DNA from: Scytalidium lignicola
Lineage: Eukaryota > Ascomycota > Leotiomycetes
DNA length: 64,000 nucleotides
Direction: 5' to 3'
Assembly: GCA_002812745.2 (NCBI GenBank)
Contig: NCSJ02000018.1
Location: 62,001 to 126,000 of the forward strand
Shown here: piece by piece, positions 45,650 through 57,500 of the stretch
How positions within the stretch are numbered: position 1 is the stretch's first letter
Layout: each line of letters begins with the position of its first letter
Position numbers and translations under genes: made by a program
Notes under the pieces: model-generated
Databases searched by the model: none
What the model was told of the DNA's origin: nothing
What the model saw: the letters and a program-made list of their open reading frames with translations, nothing else

Positions 45650-47451
45650 CTAAACTATGACCGCATCGTCTTCCCGGTAATAATCCTCCGTCCTCTTTTT
45701 CGCCTCGGCCAGGCATTCCGCCAACGCCGCCTCATCCTCCCTAGGAATTAACCTGACCTTGAAATCCCTGGGGATAGCCACCAACGCCGTTTTGAACTGG
45801 TTGTAATCGACGTAATCGGTATTTGGAGGCTCAGTCTCACTGGCCACGATCCGATACGAGGTGATGATTCGGATGAGGGCTGTGTATAATAGATGCGTCG
45901 CAATGATTTGCCCAGAACATGCACGAGATCCGGCCCCGAAGGAGAAATGCTGGATCCCGCTGCTGGCTTTCTCTGCCGCCGGACTGATCGTACCGTCCGC
46001 ATCGAGCCAACGTTCTGGATCGAATTTTGAAGCGGTGGGGCCGAAATGGTCAACATCTGGTTGATAACTTTATTAGATATCTATCTACAAGGTGATGAAA
46101 AGGGAGGCTCTTACCATGATTAGCGGCTTGGGCATTGATCAGGATCATAGTCTTTGGTGGAATTCTAGCTCCATCCCAATTGACCTCGCTGACTGTTTTT
46201 CTAGGTAAAGACATCGCAGATACAGTGTAATACCTTGCTGCTTCTTTGATAATTGCGTTGACATACGGGACTTTCTCTTCCTGGAAGCTGTTTCTCCAAG
46301 CTTCTCTTATATCTGGGTAGAACCTCTTGATATCCTGGTATGCTTTCTCTTGGAAGATCTGTCCTTCGGGGGTTGAGAGTGAGCCAATGCAAGATGTTAA
46401 TGTTCCAGGAATGGTTTCGAACCCTCCAGATACCAGCGAGAGACAAATACTACTAACTTCGACACCCGTAAGTTTTGTCTCTTCGTCTTTGAGAATTGCT
46501 GCAGAGATACAGGGTTTATCTGTTCCCTTACGAATCATCTCCCTCACTTGATCCAACAACGCATTCAGATACTTGTCTCTTCGATCCCTCAATCCTTTAC
46601 TCCTCTGATTCTTCTCATTGTTTGGTAAATATCTCAGGAGAGGAATATAATCCTGGTAATTCTCACTTGCACTCCTCAACAAACTGATCGCGGAGCCAAC
46701 CTCAAGGATCTCCCTCAACATCGAATCATAGACATGATCCATACGGATTCCATAACATAATGTCAGTGTAGTGTTCAACGCATATCGTTGAATATAAGGC
46801 CGTATGCCTATCTCCACACCTCCATTCTTCGAATCCCTTGCTAGATCCCGCACGATGCAGTACGATTCCAGATCAAACATATCGAAATACTCTCTAATCT
46901 TTGCTCGTCCAAGAGCTTGCCCACTAGCCTTGCGCTTATTCTTGCAGCTCTCATCCCATGGGCTGCTGCCAATAGTGAACCCTTGGGTACTTGAGATAAT
47001 GCCATGAAATGTATATAGCGTAGGCCTATCAATGACAGCGGATTGATGTCCGATCAGCATGCGCTTTGCATCCTCGAAGGAGTTGACCACCACAGCGCGA
47101 GTGTTTCCTAGCCGGATCTGGAAGACTGAAGTCTTATATTTGCGCCACCAAGATTCACAGACAGTCGCATGGTCGTCACCAAGAGCAAGGAGATGACCGG
47201 TTATAGGGAGGGCTCCAGGGATCTCCGGGATGCCCTTGATATAAGGGATGTCTGTTGCGGTAGACCACTGGAATCTTAATTTAGACACGATTCTTAAAAG
47301 CGGGTAGATTTATGGATGGATATAGATGTTTATCTTGACTTACCCTGTATAATCCATATGTGGCTGCAACAATAACGAGGACTACCAATACAACTTGGTT
47401 GCTTATACCGTAGGGCAAGACAGAACCCTGCAGAAAATCTATTGCCGGCAT
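45650..47451 (-). CDS. Cytochrome P450, CYP504-like (phenylacetate hydroxylase type)
   Basis: CYP504 enzymes hydroxylate phenylacetate or its 3-hydroxy derivative in the ER, the first steps of the fungal homogentisate route. Exons are 47451-47344, 47267-46115 and 46056-45650, with introns of 76 and 58 bp, giving 555 residues. Exon 1 is the membrane anchor (MPAIDFLQGSV... VVLVVLVIVAATYG). CYP504-like strings are IPEIPGALPITGHLLALG, DRPTLYTFHGIISSTQGFTI, and SGGFETIP on the I-helix. The ExxR motif is EAAR. The heme loop is FSFGAGSRACSG, with Cys as ligand. All catalytic signatures are present. No other aromatic-catabolism gene lies in the window. The exact substrate is inferred from the family. 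Confidence 0.9.
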
Positions 47452-48108
47452 GGCTGGCTATTAATATTTATCACCGAACCTCCCCCAATCTCCAACAATG
47501 TACAATAGCAGAGATAGATCTTTCTTCAGAAGAGCTTCTCCTCAATGTAAGCTGTTAGATGAAAAGACGGAAGGCTATTGAAGCTATTACCACATCGAGA
47601 TATCCAACACCAAATTATATGAAGCAACAGCCAGCTTCCTAACAGCGCAAGAGGAGGTACAAACGAAAAGGACCTTTAAAAGTAACCTTTACACCTAATA
47701 AGACGTAACAATACCTTATATATCTTGGTAAAAAGGTATATCCATCCCACCTTTCTACAGTTTCTCCCCTCTCCTTATCGCAGATAGATAAAGCGAGCCT
47801 CGGATCGAATTACCAATCGCGGCAGCAAATCATACAGCAGACTCTTGCTTTGCATCATCTAACCTTGGCTTTCTCCATGCATGAAGAACAATTTAACCAA
47901 GTCGAAAGGAAGGAAGAGTGGACAGGGCTCAAAGACAAAAGACTTTTTCAGATCGTTCTAGCACTAGTATCGTCATACCAGAGAGGAGAAAAAGTCAGAG
48001 GATCAGATTTATTTGACCTTTACGAATACTACAGTGTTATTCCTCATCCGTCTGGCATTTATTGATTGATTATCACGCTAGGTGAACTGCAGCGCGAGAT
48101 CTAATCCC
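47452..48108. other. P450 promoter and 3' flank of the MYND gene
   Basis: This gene-free interval contains a GATA-site cluster at 47775-47792. The short plus-strand frame at 47850-48065 has no protein-like features. Confidence 0.45.
47775..47792 (-). promoter_or_regulatory. Triple GATA-factor site cluster upstream of the P450
   Basis: TTATC, AGATAG and AGATAA lie within 18 bp, about 325 bp upstream of the P450 start. Closely spaced GATA sites are typical targets of AreA/Nit2-type nitrogen regulators. Function here is inferred. Confidence 0.45.
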
Positions 48109-50084
48109 TTATCTGACCCTCCTCCATTCAACATAGCGCTCGATATTCGTTATGTCAGACCCCAAGTTCAGACGAAACTCCTCTTCAGCACCTTTCTGTC
48201 CTGCTTTAAGCTTTAGTTGGGTGGGCCACTTTTCAATGATTGTGTTACTTTTCTTCATCTCAACACCTAGATCTGCAGAGATCTGCTCGAAATCAGAGAA
48301 TACAATATATCTAACGAACAGTCAGTTTTAACGCTACACCTAAACCCTGAGGACTTACTGGTTGAAAAATTTGTCAACGTCGAGTGCTAGATCACGCGCA
48401 TCCCATATTCTCAACAGATCGGCATCGTTCGGGGCAAGTGTCCGAGGAAACGGAAGGTATTTGGTAAGAAACTCCATATTAGGGGTTTCGTCCATCGGAT
48501 TGCCCCTCTTTGCTGCCTCTTTAACTGCGTTGATAAAGAGAGTAATAAATGTCGCATGCGGGTTCTGCCGTGATGATTGTAAGAAGGGAGACAAGAGAGA
48601 AAGCGTATTCCGGATCCCAATATAGCCTCCGTCGCAGATATTTGCCACCTTTCAATGTCTTAATTGGAGTCCAGTTGGTTTGCTAAAAAAAAACATACCT
48701 CTATCCTAGCGTATTTGTTATGTTCAAGATGCCGGGGCAGTTCCCTGGCATCGACGTTATAGAGCACAAAGCCGATTCGGGTTTTCTGAAGACGATCCAG
48801 GAATCTTTCTATCATGTTATGAATGTAGATGAACAATTTGCCGTACCAATCTTGTGATGCAGGTGATGATATCTGTCGGACGTCCAAGACTGGCCATCCA
48901 CTAGAGGGGTCAGCCTTATCATTTAAAGGCCAGCTCTTTTGCCCCTGGAAAAATGTGCTAGGTAAGTAAAGTTAGAATTGATCGAATATCTCCAGAGATA
49001 CTTACGGATTTGGTTTATCGAATGCTATTTGAGGATGTCCGAATGGTATAAGTATACCATCCTCTTGAAATTTCTGCTTAGCAATTCGCATAAAGGGAGA
49101 CGTATCTTTGAAATGCCATCGGTCACGATAGTCCAACCTTTCTGGGGCAAGAGTCACAGCCCTCCGAATTTCCACGGCATCTACAAAGCTCAAATCTTCT
49201 GGTACATCTAAGAAATCTGCAAGCCGAAGCCAGTCCTTTTGTTTTAGTACAAGGCGAAGTGTTCGTCCGTCCGAGAATTCCCAGGTCTTGCCTAGGATAG
49301 CACTTGGTTGCTTGTTATCAATTTTACTGCACACTTCTGCAACCAATGGCTTCACTCTGTTCTGTAACATAGACAGCACATATGATGGAATTGAAGCAGA
49401 GTACCAAACGTGAATCAATGCTTCTGCGGTGCTTAATGGTGTAGTGGACGCCTCAACGGTAGTCGAGTCTTGTATAGTCAAAGCCAGGAGCAGTAAAATG
49501 GTGTTTCTTGCTACGACATCAAACTCTAGATCGTTCATGGTGACGTCGAACTGCTGCGTCATATTATCCGGGAGGCTTGCGATTGTCCTAACGACATGAC
49601 GCAAATCTCCTGATGCTGTTGTATATTAGTAAGTACAACTCAACTGGAATTCAGCACTAACCAGCAAATAGCAATGCGATATCTTCTTTATAGCCGATGC
49701 CCTCATTCTGCTCTAGATTCAAGACATCTACCGCTGGAGTATTCCCCCATAAGTATTTGCTGCCTCCGAACACGTTATGCCGGTTCTTGGATGCTTCGCC
49801 GCTCGCCCAAGGTGGCATTCGGCCTTCACGATCCCATGCGGGGCGCCAGTACTCCTTGGCCATTGAAGACCTACAAGCCTTCTTGTGCTCTGGCCAGTGG
49901 GCCTTTTGGCAATCGACCCCACAATACTATTGTTTATGTCAGATAATGCTAACGGCTGAAGGCAATAGGTACTAACGACAACAAGTTTGCAGTTTCCACA
50001 GGCTTTTCTACCCTGTCTGTCGCAAACAGACGCTCCAGGGGTCCAGTTTGAGCAAGAGGGTAGAAGGACTGAGGGTGAGATCAT
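48109..50084 (-). CDS. MYND-type zinc finger protein (DUF4470-like), six exons
   Basis: Exons are 50084-49977, 49926-49662, 49609-49006, 48957-48699, 48648-48359 and 48310-48109. The five introns are only 48 to 52 bp, and the product has 575 residues. An N-terminal MYND finger uses Cys11, Cys21, Cys29, Cys32, Cys38, Cys42, His50 and Cys54 (ACGNCKLVV joined to YCGVDCQKAHW), a zinc fold for protein contacts. The next part (FGGSKYLWGNTPAVDVLNL, EDIALLFAGDLRHVV) resembles the DUF4470 domain that often follows MYND fingers in fungi. The rest is helical and ends in YVEWRRVR. Splice choices are supported by frame and GT/AG ends at every junction. A regulatory or adaptor role is likely but unproven. 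Confidence 0.85.
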
Positions 50085-51286
50085 GGTAGCGGTGCAGATG
50101 AAGATAGACTTGAAGCACCGCAGGATATGGAGATCGTTCTGGTGTCTCTACTGTAACTGAAGACGATGTTGGGGGATAAGGCGCCAAATGGGCTCGTAGA
50201 CATCGTGCAGCTTCCGCTGGTGGTCTTCCCCGGATGGTGGAAGACCGTGTAACATACTCAACAAAGAGGATTGGCTGGGTCTAATACGTTAATAACCAAT
50301 AACAATTAATATTCCAATGAAGATAAGAGGTTCACGAATTGTATACAGTAGTAGTGGAGAAAAGCATGGAGTATATAGAGAAGACAATTCAAGGAGCCAG
50401 AGCTTGAGAGGGGCAAGCCTAACTTTGCATAGCTGGAGATTCGTGGCACAATTTCATACCTTAGGATCTAGGCTTGGAAGATGCCATGTTCACTTACCAG
50501 ATAAAGCCCCACCACAAGCAGGGCTCACTAGTCTGCCAGTGGCTTGAGTTGGTAGTCTGTCTAACACTTGTCATTACCCTACAGTATGAAATTGTGAGTT
50601 GTTCTTTCTACACTGTTTTTTTTTTAATAATTATTGGCCATCCTAGTAGCTATATACTTAAATTTCGTTATTACTGTCACTCAACCCTACTCTCCGTGTC
50701 TCATCCGCCTTCCAGAATGTCGTTTCATGATGCTATCGTCATCCAAGATATTCTAATAGCTGTGTTTAGCTTTAACTGTGTCTAAAAGTAACTGGCACTA
50801 TTGCAAAATAGAGTAGGTAATATTTTCCTCCCTTCTCGATTGGCAACAGATGGCGAAAAGCTCTTCAACTGTTCTTTTCTACGAAGGTGTTTCTCTGGAT
50901 AAATCGTTACAAACTCTTGGTTATGAGAACAGATCTACTATCTTACCAAAAATGGACAGTTGCTTCTTTCTTGTCTCACAACATAAAACCTATATGGAAA
51001 CTTTTGGTAAACAAAGACTGCAACTACAAACAAAATCACACAGAAAGAGAAAATTGTATACGTCGTGATATTCAAGGTTCTCTACGTAGCTAGACTCACG
51101 TAGATTATTCAATTAAAAATGAACAAAGCTTCTTGATGCAATATGCCATGAAGTACTAGAATATTCACTCTAGGATGAAAATCTCAAAAGCACATATTTC
51201 CTTCCGGGAAATAGCTTTTCTCATCCTTCTGGCAGAAATTTATAAATAAGGATCCAATACCCAGGACTTCAGGTAAGAATACTTAC
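50085..51286. other. Divergent spacer between the MYND gene and the orphan Cys4 gene
   Basis: This AT-rich sequence has short frames at 50317-50785 and 50850-51093 that resemble no family. It holds the promoter sides of both flanking genes. Confidence 0.4.
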
Positions 51287-51403
51287 ATGTCTTCTCATAA
51301 CTTAGAACCTGTTGACCTTTCATCTTCAGGTTTTCTTTCACAAGAGCTGCAGTTGGAAAGTCAACAGGCAAAACTACAAGCTTGCTGATACGGAAGCCAA
51401 AGT
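51287..51403 (+). other. In-frame upstream segment of the orphan gene with one TGA
   Basis: ATG 51287 opens 33 sense codons with a Gln/Glu-rich, helix-like composition (SQELQLESQQAKLQAC), then TGA at 51386, then the downstream frame continues. It may be an upstream ORF or a broken first exon. Confidence 0.4.
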
Positions 51404-52849
51404 ATGCCCTACCGACCTAGCCCCGTTCTACGAGGAGCACTTTGTGGGATTTACGAAGAAGACGAGGATTGGCAGGGAAATCGATTACTTCCAAAACGCA
51501 AAAGCTGTCATGTTGGAAATATGCTGAAGATAGAGGCTAACCCACCAGATCTTCAACATTTTCGGCCACCGAAGAAAGGTCTAAGGCGCATAACCAAGTG
51601 CTTTACTCTCAACGAAGACTTTAGGCAAAGCAAAAGCTGCGAAATAGAGCCAAGTATAGCTGATCTTCATCGGATTAGGGCAGATATCAAGCGTGGAAAT
51701 TTGGAAAAAGTGATCCCACCTGCCAAGAAAAGCTTCTCCCTACCCTACCCCAAACAAAAACCACCATCGGGTTCGATATTCCCATTTCCGAGATCTAAAA
51801 CTACGGCATATCCAAAAGCTATAGAATTTATGACCAGTCTAGACCAGGCTCCAAAATCTACTCCGAGGGTATCGGACACTCAACTCTTGAGTGAAAGGTC
51901 AACGTATATATCTCCTCGTCAACCTCCTCTAACTCCCAGACTCGATAACATAGCAAGATATACAACATCCACACCCAAAGAAAGGAAAATCACTAGCCTT
52001 ATTACTGACGCTGAAAGTACTAAAAGATGCCAATCTTCCAGGGAGCGTACGGATAAAGCATACTTCCCTGCTCCGTTTGATTACCTCCCAAGAGTGTCCT
52101 TTTTAAGCATTGGCAAAGGCAAACAGGAAAACGAGCTTTCGGAAAGTGACTTTTTTTGTATAGGTGAGCTGGAAACTCTGTATGAAGCTTCGCATGAACC
52201 CCAGAATTATGAACCTAAAGATCTTAAGTATCGAGATGATCAACAGGTGCATGTGTCTACCGGTAGAGTCAGTCCTCCGGGAACAGATCCCTGGTATATG
52301 CGTCCTCGTGCGTCCTGTAGACTGTGTTACAAAGCTGGTACTAGTGGTATTCGTGGCCTCTGCAATGACTGTGAGCAGGAATTCAAGCATCTCAATATAC
52401 CAGGAGGTTTGAATAGTTTCGGTGGCGAGATCCAGCCTATTGCGCCGCTTAGGACTAAGAAGGATTTCCCCAATACCAATGAGGAAATCAGGCCTATGCT
52501 TCCGTTAAAGGATAAGAGAACTATTCTTTCTAAAAGAGAACACCGCCTTAATCCTAAGTATACGGAGCGTTACATCAGGATATCTATGCTAGACAGTATT
52601 ACAGAAGGCATAACCTCGGATTATATGGACCTCCCTGAATTTTATAACCAGGATTTCAGTATCAGGTATGATCAATCTCCTAGATCCAGCACCTCCAGTA
52701 TTCTAGAGATAAAAGACGTGGGACTAAGAAAGGAAGTCACTATCATTCCCCGTGACTATAAAACAATTCGTCACGTACGCTCCGAGGAAGTTCTCGTTGA
52801 ATGGCTACCTACTTCTATAAACAGGGGAGATCAACGCAGGCGAACATAA
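51404..52849 (+). CDS. Orphan basic protein with a Cys4 (zinc-ribbon-like) motif
   Basis: I recognise no family. The 481-residue frame starting at ATG 51404 is Ser/Pro/Lys-rich. It contains CRLCYKAGTSGIRGLCNDC around residue 305, a C-x2-C-x11-C-x2-C spacing that fits a small zinc knuckle. Later segments contain repeated PxLPLKxKR and acidic-aromatic stretches (SDYMDLPEFYNQDF). The same frame continues upstream to ATG 51287, reading MSSHNLEPVDLSSSGFLS and a Gln-rich helix, but one TGA at 51386 interrupts it five codons before ATG 51404. The true N-terminus is therefore uncertain: a start at 51404, an unseen splice, a disabled copy, or readthrough. There is no signal peptide or membrane span. 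Confidence 0.65.
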   Translation: MPYRPSPVLRGALCGIYEEDEDWQGNRLLPKRKSCHVGNMLKIEANPPDLQHFRPPKKGLRRITKCFTLNEDFRQSKSCEIEPSIADLHRIRADIKRGNLEKVIPPAKKSFSLPYPKQKPPSGSIFPFPRSKTTAYPKAIEFMTSLDQAPKSTPRVSDTQLLSERSTYISPRQPPLTPRLDNIARYTTSTPKERKITSLITDAESTKRCQSSRERTDKAYFPAPFDYLPRVSFLSIGKGKQENELSESDFFCIGELETLYEASHEPQNYEPKDLKYRDDQQVHVSTGRVSPPGTDPWYMRPRASCRLCYKAGTSGIRGLCNDCEQEFKHLNIPGGLNSFGGEIQPIAPLRTKKDFPNTNEEIRPMLPLKDKRTILSKREHRLNPKYTERYIRISMLDSITEGITSDYMDLPEFYNQDFSIRYDQSPRSSTSSILEIKDVGLRKEVTIIPRDYKTIRHVRSEEVLVEWLPTSINRGDQRRRT

Positions 52850-53240
52850 GATAGATCTATTTCAATCAGGAAAAGACAACTATATAGAAGGTAGACTGGG
52901 GGTGGATGGAGTAGGAATGACAGAGAATTTGAGCCATACAGCAATTTTATACGTGCGCTATATTCTCCATGTCAGTGACAAGCACATCAATACATTAGAC
53001 TTGCAAGCCCCCAGAAGAAAAACCCTAGCTCTTAAGTATATACATATCCTGGTATCATGATTTATTTCTATAGTCCTATGATTTATCTAGCATTACCTCT
53101 TTTAGTGTCCATTTCCTATCCTAATTTATATTTGACCTCCAAAATATATATAACCTTCGCCTTAACTCCATTAATAATATTTCTAACTGTATTCACTTAC
53201 CAAAATTCTCTAACCTTCTAGATATCTCTCTATCTTTCTA
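52850..53240. terminator. Convergent 3' flanks of the orphan and CobW genes
   Basis: This is AT-rich spacer without coding potential. Several ATATA runs (53030-53160) fit polyadenylation regions of both genes. Confidence 0.4.
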
Positions 53241-54389
53241 TCATGCGATTTTCTCTACAGTAAGAGACCCCTTATTTACTCCTTCTAACTGCACAAATCC
53301 TCCCGTTTCAATCCTCTTCTTCCATTTGTTGCTTTCGTATCTCGCCAAGATCAAAGTCATGCGTAAAACAAGTCCATTTGTTGACTCATGCTCATCACCT
53401 TCTGACTTAACTGCAGTGCTCGTCCATCGACCAAATGCCCAGTTCAGTATATACCTACCACCGCTCGGCGAAGTTTCTGACGCGGAAGGAGAGGGACTAC
53501 CCTCTGAAGATGGGAGTGGAGATGAAGTTGTTAGCACGGCTTTGATTCTATAGACCTCATCCTTTGGCGCCAGTTTTAAAAGTTTGGAAAGAGCTTCCGT
53601 ATCGACAAAAGCAGGTCCAGGGTCTTCAGCCGACAGCGTAACAGATAGCACCTCCACCTCCTCCTGATGATTCTCTCCATTGGCATGATCGTGACCATGT
53701 CCATGATGATCATGGCCATTAGCCTCACTATCCACAACATGCCCATTACTCTGTTCTTCTCCAAGCTGTCTTGCCAACCCTCCATCAATCCCCAAAATAA
53801 CACTAACATCAACCCACCCCTTCAAGCTCTTAACCCAAGCAATACTAATCTCCAGATCCCCCCAATCGATCCAAGCACTCATCAAAACTTCCTCTCATCA
53901 ACCCCCTCCCACTTATTNAAAAACCACCAAGTCCGTAAATCGCGCCTGCAGCCTTGCCGTATAACTCGTATCCTCGTACCCCTTCCAGTTCTCAACATCA
54001 ATCACACTGACTACACCATCAAGCACGTATCCGCCTCCAGTCTCGCGCGCAACGCGATTAACCTCCATCGCAAGCGTTGCCGGGAACGCAGACCCAGACG
54101 TCTCGATAACGATGCGGTCGGGCGGTGGATTCAGTGTCGTGGCGAGCTCCTGGAGCGCGGACGACAGTGAGCCTACGAGGTTGCAGCATATGCAGCCATT
54201 GAGGAGTTCGCGCACGCCGGCGATGGAGGAGGTGGATGCTAGCTGGGAGTCAATTGCGACGTCGCCGAATTCGTTCTTGAGGAGGGCGAGGCGGTAGGAT
54301 TTGGGGAGTTGCGGGAGGAGGTTTAGAAGCAGGGTGGTCTTTCCGGAACCGAGAAAGCCGGTTAGGATTGTTATTGGGATTGGAGGCAT
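53241..54389 (-). CDS. CobW/ZNG1-type metal-chaperone GTPase, frame-broken in this assembly
   Basis: COG0523 GTPases deliver zinc or cobalt to client enzymes such as methionine aminopeptidase. The N-terminal part has the P-loop GFLGSGKTTLLLNLL, ALLKNEFGDVAIDS, the metal-site GCICC, VIETSGSAFP and VSVIDVENW. After LVVF the frame breaks. The family-like order NKWEGVDERKF, then DECLDRL, then GDLEISIAWVKSLKGW is found in three successive frames. The breaks sit at the N (53918), an A run on the plus strand (53884-53887) and a C run (53858-53863). Each looks like one extra base, and together they give 381 residues. A His-rich loop (HDHHGHGHDH) and a C-terminal CobW_C domain follow. The alternative start at 54539 would add 50 Thr/Pro-rich residues. 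I think the gene is real and the breaks are sequencing errors, but a recent pseudogene is possible. Confidence 0.82.
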
Positions 54390-54539
54390 TTTTTTTGTGG
54401 TGATATGTGTGAGATGATGAGTGGAAGGGGTGGAAGAAGGGTGGAGGTTCTTGAGAGAGATGTTCGTGGACTGAGATGTGGTGGTGGGCTGCTGTGTAGG
54501 AAGATCCGGTAGCGGGGTAAATTTTGTTATCAGGGTCAT

Positions 54540-57500
54540 TATCGGAAGATCATCTCAAAGCACATTTGGGATTTCTGCGACGTTGAAAAAGCATTGGGAG
54601 ATTAGCTGGTGGTTACTTGATAAATTAATGGTATTCGTAGAGAAGAAGAGATAGAAGGAATATGCTATTGAAAAGGTAAGGAAGCAATTGGGAAAATTGA
54701 TCAATATAATATTTGTTAGTAATAAATGTTTAATTTTCGAAATTCATCAAAATATCAGTCTATAGACATCTTGATTTACATAGTACACCACCAATTTCTA
54801 GCAAATGCAGCATTTCCGAGAATACTTCAAATTCAGCACTTATACCTAAGAAATCAATCAACACTTAGGTCACTTTTCTAGAACCAGGTATCTACGTACA
54901 AACTTGCCGCCCTGTCCTACACCATATGAATATTGACATCAAAACCCCTCGAAACATTGTCTTCACAACCCCCAATCCATTCTGCAAAGACTAGCCCAAG
55001 AGAAACAGCACCCATCTCTCACGTTACAGAGTTACACTGATCAGNAAAAAAAGGTCACACCTCACGTAATCCGGCGCATCGCCGTGAAATCGCTTCATCT
55101 GCCCCCCATATAATTATAGAAAGGAAAGCACTTCAAATCAAAACCTTACCTTACATAAGATAGGATCCATTTCATGGGCGCAACGCCTGTCTGCTTTCTT
55201 CCCTGTCAAATCACACAGGCAAGCACATGCATATACTGTACGTGCGGACGTACATGATGCACATAAAATAGCTCAAACCAAAAAATTTCCTTCCCTACGT
55301 CGTGCATGTTTTGTCCGCTCAGCGCGCGCTAGGACGTAGCGTTTAAAGACCCCCATCCATCATGCAGTCACTAACAGAACACATGAAACGAAACGAAACG
55401 GCACGATACGAAAGGCGCGAATCGGAACGGGAGCGAGGCGAGACGACACGAGATGAGATGAAACAACGATCGAGTTTTTATTTGTTTGTTTGTGGAAAAA
55501 AAGCTTCTTTCTATCTGCACGTGCAAGGGTGAATAAGTAACAGGAAAATAGAGAAAAAGGACGAGTTTGGAATCAAACGATTGGCTCTTGGTGTTTTTAT
55601 CCCTCTGGGGTCTAGGGAGAGCCGGCCACGTTGTGGATCGAGGTTTACCAATGTGTTCCGGCGACGATTGGTTGGGAGGGTTTCGGACGGGAAACGGGTA
55701 GACGGGTCCCAATCATTGAACTGGATGGGTTTGGTTGGATGAGGGCAGCGCAGATCTGATCCCGCTGGTCTGGTTTGACTCTTGTGTTCTGGACCGGAGG
55801 ATATTACTCTAGATGGATGACTATGGAAAAGATGGACATGGTTATGGTTATGGTTGTGGACGACTGGGATGAGATCTTCTTTTCTCCCGCAAGTCTCGGA
55901 TGAACTTGCGTTCGTTGATCGCTTGCTAGGTTTTACGGTGCTTACAGAGTTGTAGGATGGATGACTGATGCTTGTTCCTGGTAGTAGATGTGCTCTAGGA
56001 TGGTGAAGGGTATGGCATTGTTGAGTTGGGAAGAGGTATTTCAGTCAGCCTTCCAAGATCATCATCATTCCCTTTCCCACAAATGCTTTTGGGTTCTAGG
56101 CCATCACAGATCCGCTTCGGTCTCTTGAAATGGAGAGGCGGAACTCGCTCTGTATCGCTCCACGTCTGCCGGACGGGACGGTTGAGTGCCGCTGAAACGA
56201 CGCGGTTTTTGTTTTTGCAGAATCGAAAGACAATAGGGTTTTGCNAAAATGTTCTTATCCGCTGGGATAAACGCTCCAATGTCAAGCTCTTCAGCTTTCA
56301 GTCGGCCAGGTTACACAGCTTGAGAGCTCCTCGGGAGGAGCGGAAGGGGCAGCGTAGTCGGCATAGTCGGACCAGAAATCGAGAATCAAGGCGCCGAGAT
56401 ACCTCCCTCAATTGGTGCATTTTGACAGTAAACCGGCTTCTGCGTTGATTTGTGGACAGGGCATGGTACAGTATATGTAGGGCTTTTTGGTAGAATACAG
56501 ATGCATGTCTGCATGTTGTTTGCACCTGCGTAACCCTGAGGACTCGATAAGGTTGTATTACTTGTAGGTATGTAAGGGACGCGAGAAAAGCATAATAAAC
56601 TGCAGAGCTCTGAGAATGATGCCAGCAAATTATCGACACGTAGATAAGAGAGAAGTCCAATGGCTCCCAGCATCGCCTCCCACGATAATAATAATGATTG
56701 ATCACATTTGCCGTTGTGCAGTGCTTTATCTTAATCGGGCGTAGAGGTAAAGGAATCCACTGACATGAAACCAGAAATTCTCTCCAACATGAATGAGTAA
56801 TTGCGACAACGCAACACCCGTGCAATGACGGGGAAAAGGAAGAAAATCCAGAACAAAAAGATGTCACAAATCCACGTCCAATTAAATAATTAGAAAATAA
56901 AAAAAACAATTCAGATATCTCAACTCCTGCTGTAAAATGACCCGTCTCTTGTCTTGGTGCCTTCCTTCCAAACCCAAAGAAGTCCCTCTGCTGCACAAGT
57001 ATTGTTAAGCAAGCCTTTCCCCCTGCCTGTGCCTAGGACCTAGGACCCCAGCCTAACCCCACCCACACTCCCCATTAGAATTGCGCTCAAGCACGAAAAA
57101 GGGAAATAATAGCCCCCGAAACTTTTACACAGTAATCACGCCGCTCTCCTTACTTTATTCCTGACATTGTGGCTTACTCTGCGGGCCTACAAAGTTGGTA
57201 GTGGGTTCATGGAACTGCACAAAAAAGTCCACTTTGCCTCCTTTCACGCCCCCCCGCTCCAGTGCAACACTGTTCTGTCGCGGACCCGGCGCTCTGGGAA
57301 NTTTTTTTTGGCTAGGGCAATGTAACGGCGATTTGCCGCTGCTTCTGCTGCTATACAAGGAGTTGTTGAGGATGGCCTGGGGGGAAAGGAGGAAAGATCG
57401 GCTGGTTTCATTTTTATATTTTATGCTTATGTTTGTGTTTGTGTTTGTGAGACATGGGTGAATTAAGTCAGTAAGTCTAGGTTTATGTTCCCTTCTGTTT

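Noticed and set aside
56298..56996. 232-residue minus-strand ORF in the gene-poor stretch
   Set aside because: Composition is Cys/Arg/Ser-rich and erratic, it opens at a TTG rather than ATG, and no motif is recognisable. Probably chance.
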